Shown piece by piece: positions 47,490 through 57,423 of a DNA stretch of 64,000 nucleotides (the stretch's first letter is position 1; every line of letters starts with the position of its first letter). The stretch lies in the NCBI RefSeq assembly GCF_910592395.1, contig NC_088325.1:10356109-10420108 (forward strand), given 5' to 3'. Both the position numbers and the translations under genes were made by a program. This DNA comes from Lineus longissimus. Taxonomy: Eukaryota > Nemertea > Pilidiophora > Heteronemertea > Lineidae. Below the pieces are notes generated by a model. It searched no databases, was not told the DNA's origin, and was given only the letters and a program-made list of their open reading frames with translations.

Positions 47490-48304
47490 CTCACAGATGA
47501 GACTCGGAACACCCATTACACTGAAACCCGATTACAATATTGGAATACTAATTCAATTGAAGTCGTAGTTCAATATTGAACTCACAGATGAGACTCGGAA
47601 CACTCATTACACTGAATTCTAAAATACCTTGGTACCGTAAAGTCAACTTTTAAATGGAAAATGCATAAGCCTCGTTCTGAGAGTGGAGTGTTTTGGACAC
47701 GCAACCAAGATGCTCTACCAAAGTTCCCTCGGGTTGCACTAAAATGTGGAACCATGCACACAGCTCACTTCAGAAGTTTGAGGCTCTCAAAACACTGCTT
47801 CAAACACAAATCAGCCAAGGAAGCATCAACCACCCTAAGTTTTTTAATGAGCACTACACATATTTGCTGAGAAAAACGCTCCAAATAGCCCATTTGCGCG
47901 GATTTTAGCGTCACTTGAGCGAGCCGATCCGGACTTCCTATACGCGCTGCCGTAACATAATGTAAACAACGGCGCTACCGGCGCTCCGGGCAGGCGATGG
48001 ATGGAATTTGCCAAATTCGCACATATTCAAGTTATTTCGTGGCCTATCTTTTTAAGTTTGAGGTATTTTAGAATAGAAATTGAACCCTCGGCTTCGGACC
48101 TTGGTTGAGTTACCAAGACACTCTCGGGTGGAGCTAAAATTTCGTCCAAACCCTCGCCTGTCGGCTCGGGTTTGGACTGTATTTTAGCTCCACCCGAGAG
48201 TGTCTTGGTAACTCAACCAAGGTCCTCCGCCTCGGGTTCAATTCCTTAAACCCAATTCCAATATTGGAATGCTAATTCAATTGAAGTCGTAGTTCAATAT
48301 TGAA
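47490..48304 (+). repeat. 91-bp direct duplication, second unit split by the 634-bp element
   Basis: Unit 1 is 47,490-47,580 (starts CTCACAGATGAGACTCGGAA, ends GTAGTTCAATATTGAA). Unit 2 begins at 47,581, is interrupted after CACTGA at 47,615, and resumes at about 48,250 with ACCCAATTCCAATATTGG, ending at 48,304. Unit 1 therefore serves as the empty-site control for the insertion. Partial copies of the last part continue to about 48,335. Confidence 0.8.
47616..48249 (+). mobile_element. 634-bp foldback-tailed element, copy A
   Basis: Bounded by ATTCTAAAATACCT and CAATTCCTTAA. Copy B at 61,830-62,463 has the same length and differs at only a few positions that I can find. The right third (48,079-48,244) is a hairpin with ~80-bp arms running from AATTGAACCCTCGG to CCTCGGGTTCAATT. 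The left end is repeated inverted at 48,061-48,074 (AGGTATTTTAGAAT). Comparison with the uninterrupted unit 47,490-47,580 shows insertion with no or at most 1-2 bp of target duplication. A 69-codon frame inside is the same in both copies but has no recognised domain. Confidence 0.8.
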
Positions 48305-48408
48305 GTCGGATTTCAATATTGAAGTTACGATTCAATTGCCTCCGTATCCTCCGCCCTTGACGCGTGTTGACTGGAAGCTGGTAATGTCAATACTTTGAGG
48401 GCCAAGAC

Positions 48409-48730
48409 TACGGTGGCCCATAGAGGACATGCGTTTATTTTCAATATAATAGAAAAATTTTCTTTTTACAATGCGTTTTTTTTCTCTCGAATTACAACCG
48501 CCGTCGGATTTATTTCTCACCGCCGAAAAAATAATTTCCACCGCCGGGTAAAAAATAATAATTCCCACCACCGCGGTGAAAAATTATATCCACCGCGGTG
48601 GTAAATAATATCCACCGCGGTGGAAATTAATATCCACCGCGGTGGAAATAATATGTTTACAACCACGATTGTGGCTGGACTAGTATCAGGTCAAGGAGTA
48701 CGGTGGCCCATAGAGGACATGCGTTTATTT
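48409..48730 (+). repeat. 32-bp direct repeats flanking a palindrome tract
   Basis: TACGGTGGCCCATAGAGGAC plus ATGCGTTTATTT occurs identically at 48,409-48,440 and 48,699-48,730. The 258 bp between contain an AT-rich segment, then the palindrome array at 48,568-48,645. This may be a pair of terminal direct repeats of an unknown element or a local duplication. Confidence 0.75.
48568..48645. repeat. Four 12-bp CCACCGCGGTGG palindromes at exact 22-bp spacing
   Basis: CCACCGCGGTGG starts at 48,590, 48,612 and 48,634, with a one-base variant (CCACCGCGGTGA) at 48,568. The spacing is 22 bp each time and the spacers are AAATAATAT-like. Two half-degenerate forms (CACCGCCG) precede at 48,518 and 48,533. 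Each palindrome is GC-only or nearly so inside an AT-rich background. Confidence 0.9.
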
Positions 48731-48870
48731 ACAAGACGGTCGCAGACTCGTGAATATTCCGAATCGAAACAATTGTTGATCAGCCCCACAACCCCAACAG
48801 AACGCACACATAGAACGTGATTGTTTTGTATCAATCAATTTTTGTTTTATCGATCGCTATAATTCTGGTG

Positions 48871-48938
48871 CCTTCCCATTTTACCATTTCCCCACTTCGC
48901 CATTTTCCCATTTCGCCAGGTTCCCATTTCGCCATTTA
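48871..48938 (+). repeat. Short tandem repeat of TTCCCATTTCGCCA-like units
   Basis: Five to six units of about 13-14 bp (TTCCCATTTTACCA, TTTCCCCACTTCGCCA, TTTTCCCATTTCGCCA, GGTTCCCATTTCGCCA) follow one another. No coding meaning is apparent. Confidence 0.7.
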
Positions 48939-49794
48939 TGTTCTGGTATCTTCACGCGCCTGTGATTACTGTTCAGTCATGACGGCCTGTGTTGGCAGTC
49001 ACGAATGGGAGCCATCAATGAAACTAGTTTCACGGCTGCGCATGAGTCTACGTCGACTCTTCAGTGCCGTTCAATTACGTGTAAAGTCCCCTGAAGGGTA
49101 CCACCAGTTGCTGTATCGGAGTTACTGTGGTGGCAAAGAGTCCGATATTGGAAATTAATTATCGGCGGTTATAGGCCATATATACTCAGTTGACTTTACA
49201 TTCTCAGATACATGTACCTGTGAAATTGTGCGCTCTATTGCAAAAAGTGGCGAAACTCCAATACAGACATTGGCCTTTAAGCTTTGCAAGACCATGCAGA
49301 AGGCGGAAAGAATGGTTTTAATCCTCTAAGATATTTTTCTAAACCTCTCCCGTTTCGACCCTCACGTTATTCAAGTACATGGAGTGTTTACAATCACCCA
49401 TGGCAACATTAACGCAACCGATAAGCGCTTCGACTTGTGAACAATTGTTCAATCTATTTCCAATATGCTGCCAATCAAATTCAAATAAAAACCAGAGAAA
49501 ATCTGTGGCGACAGCGGTAAAAGTGGTCGTTGACACTTTTCGCCCGGACGTATACACAAGTTTCCGCCGGATTGCTGCATGCGCGATGCCCTGATGCATG
49601 GGACGTGCATGTACATTGTTTATCTTGCGTATTCACCTCTGTAATAACCATATGGTATTAATACAGAATAAATGGAAATGGTAAGGGAAATTGTGTAGGG
49701 CATCCTGCTTGGGCTACGCTCAGACCGCATGTACACTCTTAAAGAGAACCAGCAGAAATTACAGTTCGTAGTAAAATTTTACTACTCTGTTAAT

Positions 49795-49947
49795 TTCTAT
49801 TGCACCGACTGTGAAATTAGCTGTTTCATCTTTCGAAATATTAATTCTTAAGCGTTATTTCATATTACTTTGCTTGATAGCTAGAACAACTAATTAATGG
49901 TGAGGTTGACTACAATTTTTACTAATTTCACAGTCGGTATAATAGGA
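49795..49947. repeat. Inverted repeat with 26-bp arms
   Basis: TTCTATTGCACCGACTGTGA at the left pairs with TCACAGTCGGTATAATAGGA at the right; the spacer is about 100 bp and AT-rich. It is probably a small inverted-repeat transposon. Confidence 0.6.
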
Positions 49948-50678
49948 ACTACCAGATTAATAGTTTTCACCAATAGATGTTAAGAATACACGCAGCTACT
50001 CAGAGATGTCTAACGTCTAATTTATCATCTTGTTGTGTTTCTGTACAATTGAGCGTCTTTTGGAGTATGTCAGTCACCTTACTTAGGACCATTTCTTCGT
50101 CATTACAAGTGTTATCATGGTATGCTTTTTGTCATACATTGCCTTCCGAATCCAGGAAATCTCTAAATTTCGACCACTTCAGTAGCGCACACGAACCAGC
50201 CTCGAGCCGGTTTGCTTTTACACAAAATAAAGCCTCCTGAACCGGCCTACACCGCCCCGCGCCGAACCGAGACTGGCGATCGGAACCTGTCTCGGACCAG
50301 GAGGGCCGTTCGCAGCTTCGCTAAGTACCACCAGGGAGGTATTATAAGTACCTCCATGGTACGCAAATGCAAGGGGAGAGCATTTGAGAATAGGCCCAAC
50401 TGCGTACGCGAGCATGTTGACACAAGTGGTGCACCATAAAAAAGTACTACGCTTTAAATATCACGACTGATTGAAACCTTCAGTCACCATTATCAAGTAG
50501 GCCTATTCTGTGAAGAACTGAGCCGTGTAGCTGTGTTAACATTATTGATTTCAATTGTACACTTGTGCAGAATATGGTTTTATCATATTTGTGTAGCACG
50601 ACATCTTCATAGCGCCAGTCTACATCATCCTAAGACCAGGCATTTTTACTACTGCATGTATGTCATACAAAATTGTTT

Positions 50679-50707
50679 GAAATATCGAGAGGCGGAGTAT
50701 ATTGAAA
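50679..50707 (+). repeat. 29-bp dispersed sequence, second copy
   Basis: GAAATATCGAGAGGCGGAGT followed by ATATTGAAA; see the entry at 45,498. Confidence 0.6.
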
Positions 50708-50892
50708 AATAAGATATGCGTGTTCTCCTGGCTTAGTGGTTTGATGAATAAAGATGTTGGTTTGAATACAAATCTGTGGACTTCCAAAAAGTAATTAATT
50801 GGGTGAAATAAGTTCTAATATGCTTATTTATTGTTTTAAACAATGAGATTATTCTAAATAAATTAGGCAAATATTTAAATTCCCACATGTCG

Positions 50893-50951
50893 AAGCTAAG
50901 GAACTAAGGAACTAAGGAAGCTAAGGAACGAAGCTAAGGAACTAAGGAACT
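50893..50951 (+). repeat. AAGCTAAGGAACTAAGGAAC microsatellite
   Basis: Irregular tandem copies of GAAGCTAAGG and AACTAAGG. No function suggested. Confidence 0.8.
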
Positions 50952-52679
50952 TTGCGGCCGCAACGAGTCACGTCATAACGAAAACCGACACCACCTGGCT
51001 TACACTCCAGATGCAGTGGATCGGCCTCGTACCTCTACCATACAGCAAGACTGTATAGGGTGACAATGGAATGCGTAGGGAGTCTACACCTGGCTACGTC
51101 CCAGACCGTTTTCATCGCTTCAATGAGAAGAAAAGTATTTCGTTCAACACAGTATAACTCTTTCATCAGGATGACATTAGGCTACCCTTTTATAAGGATG
51201 AACTATATTGTAAAAATAGAAGCACAAATAAATATTGTAAGCATTGGCTTTTGTGAAGAGAAGTGACTTCCAAAGATTATTAGTCCATATATCAAAAATA
51301 GATATATGGGCTCTTAAATTAAAGGTGGGATTGTCGGGAGTAAATGGGTCCAATACATGCATATAGTTACAAACTTCCTGATAGAATGTGCATTTTAGCC
51401 CCAAGTATAGCCCCGCCTATCCATGCAGCAATGGACCGAAGCATTTTTTTATAGCCTTGCGGTTGGTGCGGATGTCCACGCTGGTCGAATGTAAGCAACG
51501 GCGGGCGTATAGCTAGTCGGTGTATAGTTGGCATGTAGGGTCCAAGAACAGGCCCTTCGCCATCCTATTCATGCTGTCTCATTGACGAGGCCCACTGCGT
51601 CCGGATTGTAGTGAAATGATGCAGAGGGGAGTAGTCTCCTTGACTTTGATTTCTTCTAAACCGCCGGATGTATGTTGACAAATCTCTGATTGAACGACGC
51701 GGGTGATCCACCGACGGTAAAGGAAAACCTGTTGGGGACTTGGGTCAGAAGGCATCGTCTCATAGCAGGCCTGAGAATGAGTGTGTCTCATGAGCGATCC
51801 AAAACTGCATTTGGAAGATGACGGGGAAAATGCAGGAACGCGACGGCAGCCAATCAAAGCCGACAGATCACCCGCATATTATAAGTCGCCATCTGCATGT
51901 TGTCCGCCGAGATGATACTGCTATATAAGGAGATCCTTATACGCATGTACACAAAATACGTCCTCCGTCCCCATAGTTTTATCCGTATACGTATAAGGAT
52001 CTTTGATAAGTCGCTGTTCTCAACCTGCCTAATGTACAGGCCAACAGGCCAACTGGATTAACGCCTGAAGGATTTCTTCTTGACAGCGCAGTTCGTCTCA
52101 AACTTTCGATCAATGGCTGAGAGTAGTTCAGGTAATTGCATAATGTACCTTCTTTTCCACACCGACCGAGCTGACACCATATTATATAGGTTTATAACGC
52201 CCAAAATGCCTTGAGTTAGCTGTAACACCCAAAATGCCTTGACTTCGCTGAACGACCCGGAATGCTTTGCTGCCCTATACCCGTCGGCATCAGAAAATTT
52301 GGTGGCAAAGTAGGTGGCCGGCCCCAATCTCCTAATGAGAGGCAACCTAGCATTTGATGCGGTTCAGAAGTACACCAGTATTCGGTACAAGTATCACTGG
52401 GCAACCGTTACCAATGGCGATGCAAGGAGATTGTCCACGGCCCTTCCCCTAATTTAAGGATAAAATGTTTTAGGCCTATATTTCATGTTATTTCCACAAT
52501 AACCCCCTTTTTGGATCCGGGCCAGATAATATTTCCAACAACTTGCAATGTTGCCCAAAGATCCCCCATAGATCAGATTGATGATAAAAGAGAAATAATT
52601 TTAAAAAATTGGAAACAAATTTAACAAAACCAAGCTACATATAAACACCGCTAAAAAACAACAAAAAACTACTTTGCAG

Positions 52680-55482
52680 TTTCGACGTGCAGTGAGGAGC
52701 CGGACGAGGACCTCAGGCGGGTCCACAACCGCCTCTCACTGCGACTAGAAAAAGACATCACGGCCGACCAGCTCAAGGAGTTGAAGCAGTATTTCTACAG
52801 AGCCCCACTCGACCCGAAAATCTACGGGAAGATTGCAAGCTTCATTGAACTATGGAACACCCTTGATAGGTAAAGGATCTGCGCAGGGACCTTAGCGATT
52901 TTTCAGAAATGAAATACCATTGAGGCTTTTCACACTAAGGGTAAACAAACATTAGGGTTTTTCATTTTCCTGAGAAACCTATTAAAGAGTGCACTATATG
53001 TAGTAATGTTGCCGTGGCAGAATTTCACGTAGTGTGTCCGAGGAATGCCGGGGCAGATGAAAATCTGACCAAGAATCAGATCGACAGGAACGCCAATTTG
53101 CTTAAGGGAACCGAACTATCTTACTTTCAGCTACAGAACCATAAAACCGGGGAAGTATACACACTTGAAGAAAGCCCTGAGCACCATCGGCGCGAAAACT
53201 TGCCTGGCTACCGTCGAGAAGTTTGAAATCAAAGGTAAGGCGACTCCACAATGACAGGTACCATCATTTTGGCTAGAACTTGAAATCCTAAACCAATAAG
53301 AACTCCTTCAAAATGAAGTGAATGGAAATTTCAAGGGTGGGAGTCGGTTCTCTGGAAAACAAAGAACTAACTCCAACCCTTGAAATTGAGAACCGCTTCG
53401 TTTCAAAAGAGTTCTGATTGCTTGATGATTTCAAGTTCCAGTCAAAATGGTGGTACCTATCGTCAACATGTGCAGGCCTTTATTTATTCAGGATAGTGAC
53501 ACCTATGTAGTGACAACGTGACGAGAACAGATAAGCTGTTCGTCATCTGTTCATTTTGAAACTTCTTCATAGGATTCGAGTACCATTCAACACCATGATT
53601 CTCCCATGGCACTAGTGTTCTTTTTAAAAGTGATAGAAAGAATTAAATCCTTGACAACTAAGCATCGCGACTGCGATATTTTGTGATTGTTGTACTGTCA
53701 ATATGGAGCTCTTTCTTTTCAGAATTCAAATCACGAGATAGGGCGATTTCTCGAGAGAGTGCGAAACAACTAGAGTTGGAAGCTTTGATAGAAGAATCCG
53801 CCGATTTACGAAAACAAGTCGAGCGTGAGAGGCGACTGAAGGATGAAGCCGAGAATCTGCGGGATACAGCCATCAGAGAGCGAGAGGTGTCACACATCAG
53901 ACACGAGAGTGTGATTCATGAGGCCGGGAGAGAGGTCAAGAAAAAGAAACATCGAGACGACCACCATCAGGCAGTCAAGGTGGCAAACTACCAAGGGGCC
54001 TGGAGGGTTGTTGGGCCCGAGCAGGTGATGGAAGCTCTCGATGATGTCGATGTGACCAGATTTGACCTGTCGCAGCAGAATCAGGAAATGAAGCGTGAAT
54101 TGGAGGCCCAATGCAAAATGAGGAGTCAGGCTGAGAAATTGAAAGATCTGGCACTCACGGAAAGAGAACTGTCACATATTGAGCATGAAAAGGCTATTAA
54201 AGATGCAAGATTAGCAACTAAATTAGAGCATGAACAGCGGACACGCGCAGAAATGGAGCTAGAAGATTTAAGGAAGAGAGGGCAGGAAGAGAAACCGGAA
54301 AATCCTACCAATCTTAGAACAACAGATGGACGGATATACTCACATGGGACCCTCATCTGCCAGGAAAATCACCAAGGTTTCGGTGTAGTGTTTGGAAATT
54401 ACGGAGAGGGAGAAGCCCAAAGTTACAGGGCTGGCCACCAGGTGGAAGTCAAGTCGAGGAGTCGGTCAGAGTCAGATACAGACAAAGGAAGGACGTGGGG
54501 AAATAGGGCGACTGAGAGGCAGAGGTTTGTGGCTAGCTCTTGGGATGAGACAATGTCTGATCAGCGCCCAGCTGTTCAGAATTCAAGTGCCGTGAGGATG
54601 AATACTGGAGTAGATCAGCTCAACCAACAGCGGGAGGGCAAGGGACTTGATGATTGGATAGAGACTCACGGTTGCGAGAGCGATGAAAATGTAAATGCGT
54701 GCACAAACAATACTTCCAATGGTGTTCGTGACCTAGACCTTGACGACATCTTGGATTCTGTGCTGCGTTGCATAGATACTAATGATTTACAACGGATGAC
54801 AGAAATAATGGATGGATTGGACGCTGATGCCAGAAAAGTGTTGACGTCCCTCAAAGTCTCTCACCAAACCGCTGTTTTTAAAGCTTGTGTGAAAGGGCAT
54901 GTTGAGTTTGTCGAATACTTTTTGAGTGAATGCGGGGCAGCAACGGAAGAAATAGGGCAGTATATCTCAGAGGGTGGTATGTTTTACCAAGCAACGCCAC
55001 TCTGGTGGGCCTCCTTCACCAATCAGCAAGAGATGGTGCAAACATTGATCACTCACGGTGCAGATGTCAACGCCGAACTTACAGCTATCAACTCGACTCC
55101 CGTTCTATCAGCTTGTGCCATGGGGAACGCAGAGGTTGTAAAATATCTCTCTGCACATGGGGCTAATTTACAAAAGCCGAACGCAAATGGTGAAACATGC
55201 CTGCACAAGTCTGTACAGAGTTTGGATCTGTGCCTGTTTCTCCTGAACCACGGAGCAGATATCAACCAGGTCGACGGCTTCGGGCGAACACCGCTGCACC
55301 AGGCGGTTGATGCTGGACCAGTGGAGGTAGTGCGGCTGCTTGCAAGGCGGGGAGCAGACGTTAACCTGCAGGACTGCTGTGGGGACACTGGCCTTGATAT
55401 CGCGTTTCGGAATGGACGAGAGAAGGTCACCGAAATGCTTTTGAACAGGACGTCTGGTACATGCAGAGGAGCAAGAAGGTAA
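52680..55482 (+). CDS. Death-effector-like domain, coiled coil and FEM1-like ankyrin-repeat protein (5' partial)
   Basis: Exons 52,680-52,869, 53,131-53,234 and 53,723-55,482 (stop TAA) join in phases 1, 2, 1 and give 683 aa. An upstream exon with the start codon is needed and was not found. Exons 1-2 encode a six-helix-like segment (EKDITADQLKELKQYFYRAP, then HLKKALSTIG) resembling a death-effector or related death-fold domain. The last exon begins EFKSRDRAISRESAKQ and has a charged coiled coil with an internal duplication (EREVSHIRHESVI against ERELSHIEHEKAI). After a low-complexity linker come about six ankyrin repeats, for example ATPLWWASFTNQQEMVQTLI and NSTPVLSACAMGNAEVVKYL. Their sequence pattern is closest to FEM1 substrate receptors. 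Death-fold domains build signalling complexes by self-association, so a role in apoptosis or innate immune signalling is inferred only. In-frame codons from 53,683 to 53,722 are intron (acceptor CTTTTCAG|AA). Confidence 0.75.
53256..53458. mobile_element. ~200-bp foldback element in an intron of the DED-ankyrin gene
   Basis: AGGTACCATCATTTTGGCTA at the left pairs with the right end TCAAAATGGTGGTACCT, and the match continues inward (GAACTTGAAATC, ATTTCAAGGGT-GGAGT) over nearly the whole length. The whole element is an imperfect palindrome with ~100-bp arms. It begins only 22 bp after the exon 2 donor. No target duplication was identified. Confidence 0.75.
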
Positions 55483-55946
55483 CAACCGTACAAGACATGC
55501 CAGAGAGTAGGACTGTTTACACGGAACCAAACCTATTTCACGACGAAATACCGCCAAGAAGACAGAGACATTAGGATTGTTGCACTTCGGTATATCTGAA
55601 AATGCACTAAATGTAAATGCAAGAATATTTAACGCATTATTGACCGCAAGTCCAATGTACTATGAAAATTGGCCTCCACTTTCAAAACGGATTCGGAGAC
55701 GTCGTTTTTTTCCGCGATAAGGTTCGAACTCAACTGCTACAAATCGCCGACATTATCAATTGTTATTCATGTTATTTGTTTATGGCTATTCCAGCGAGTG
55801 GCACGGATGGTTGCATTTCGTCTCTTAATTCAAGGACGGTCTTTAAATTCTAAGACCATCTTTAGCGCTTGCCCTTTTAGGCGTACGCGCGCAGTCGAAC
55901 GCGAATAGAAGCATTGAGGATACTAAAATCATGCAGATCGGATCAC

Positions 55947-57423
55947 TTATGCTTGAGGGAATTGATGTATCGAGTCCAAATCGTGTCTTTTCTTCGGCGC
56001 TTCATCTACCATCATGATAGAAAAAAGTACGCCCTTAACTTCTTTTGAGTTGCATTTAACTTCGCTCGAAAAAGATCCGTTCTTTTGGTCCTTCTTGCCT
56101 TTGCGCTCCGTCCCCATTCCGACAAAATATTTCCCGAAAATTGTTACTAACGGCACAAACGCTACAATCCACGTTACAATCAGTCTGTCTCCCATGTCCA
56201 GGAAGAAATCCTGACCTTTAAGTATGCAGATTATCAGCAATAGAGGGCGTAGCAAGAATTGCCACTGGAAGTTCATCTTGAGCAGACAGCAGACGAAGTT
56301 CTCCACCTTCTTGTAAGGGCAGCGTGACGCGTGATGGGCGGCGACTTGAGAAGCCCCTTCAGCTGAAAAGGATGAGAAAGTGTTATCAAAAACACGACAA
56401 AAAAACCTAAGTGGGTCAGATCAAAAACGAGATTCACTGAAGGAGTCTTGTCAGGTTAAGTTTAACGAAGTCGCTAATAGAGGCCTACAATGAGATTTTC
56501 ATTGTTATGCATAAAGACAATTTCAACTTAGTTTATACAGTACAACCTTGAACAGACAGGTGTCTACTATGGGAGGTTCCATTATGAATTAAAAAAAATA
56601 GAACACTAGCCTTCGCGTTGGTCTAACTGACACGACTCCTCATCCCGACTGATCTGCGTATTTTCGACCTTGGTCCACGCCCACAGGATCGGAATCGAGA
56701 TCGGCAGCACCAGAACTACATAGTCGAAGACAAGATCAGTTATCCTGGACATCCGCTCGGGACAGAGTCTGAATGAATCCGGGACAACGACACAGTCACT
56801 ACCAGGGAGACAGTCGACAATTACGACACCGCTCGGGTTCCGAGTTGTGGTATTCCCAAGGTCAAGGACAACTGATTCATATCCGGGTAAATCCAAAATG
56901 GCTGCTTGAGATTCGTAGATTTGCGTCCCATGCATTCGATCAACTAAAATTGCCATCAACCAATAGAAGGCGATGATCACTGGCATCAGAACAAACAAGG
57001 CGTTTCGAAAGAGTGTTGATGAAAATCGTGCTTTGACACGCCTGAAATATTGCAATGGTTTGCAAAGGAGGGTTTGGCATAAGCAGATATTGTATATGCA
57101 GCTGACGATCTGTAGAATCGTGTTGAAGCCCTTGCAATGCGCCCATCGTTCACATTTTGGCGAGTGGGAATCGTATATCAAAATGGACACAAAAAATATC
57201 AACCAAGCGTTTATATTACAGACGCCTGCAATGATCTCACATCCGCTGCACACCAGACGACCTTTATCGTTGTCGTCGTCGTTGTTTCGGTTGAGGCGGA
57301 AAACAGTTATAACGACCATGATGTTTGCCAGCATCAACATAAAGAGTACGCTGGCGAAAAAGACAACTGCCGCGTTGTCGATTGTGAGAGGAGACATGTT
57401 GAGGCCGGACTTGGCGGCACGAT
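55947..57423 (-). CDS. Divergent seven-transmembrane receptor-like protein
   Basis: Minus-strand exons 57,423-56,632 and 56,362-55,947 join at TCG T|GTCAGT and CTTTTCAG|CT, giving 393 aa from the ATG at 57,397. Hydrophobic spans at about 9-35, 53-76, 88-115, 131-153, 218-242, 284-304 and 313-335 make seven membrane segments, with short loops as in rhodopsin-type receptors. Candidate loop cysteines are C82/C88 and C196/C202/C212, and N182 is an NxT glycosylation site in the long second outer loop. TM3 ends LCKPLQYF instead of DRY, and TM7 lacks NPxxY, so a typical class A assignment is not possible. The larger exon starts at an acceptor 26 bp before the ATG and is open to it, so an upstream exon may add N-terminal residues. 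It is probably an orphan or lineage-specific receptor; ligand unknown. Confidence 0.65.

Larger units (their letters stand above)
49160..52679. other. Region upstream of the DED-ankyrin gene
   Basis: No exon could be supported, though the 5' exon of the gene at 52,680 must be here or further left. It contains an inverted repeat (49,795-49,947), a microsatellite (50,893-50,951), a dispersed 29-mer (50,679) and a TATATAAG at 51,922-51,929 that could be a promoter. Open frames at 49,339-49,599 (-) and 52,058-52,345 (-) are unrecognised. Confidence 0.45.

Noticed and set aside
48230-48249. GGTTCAATTCC as a tRNA B box
   Set aside because: It fits the B-box consensus but is one end of a long hairpin, with no A box at a suitable distance.
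49339-49599. 86-codon minus-strand frame (and overlapping plus frame)
   Set aside because: Both strands are open over the same stretch and neither has a recognisable domain; kept only as unassigned sequence.
52058-52345. 95-codon minus-strand frame ending KKKSFRR
   Set aside because: Part of it is a short local repeat (CCCAAAATGCCTTGA) and no similarity is evident.
53683-53722. ATG at 53,683 as the start of the ankyrin protein
   Set aside because: The first 13 codons precede a good acceptor and the phase joins perfectly to exon 53,131-53,234, so the ATG is intronic.
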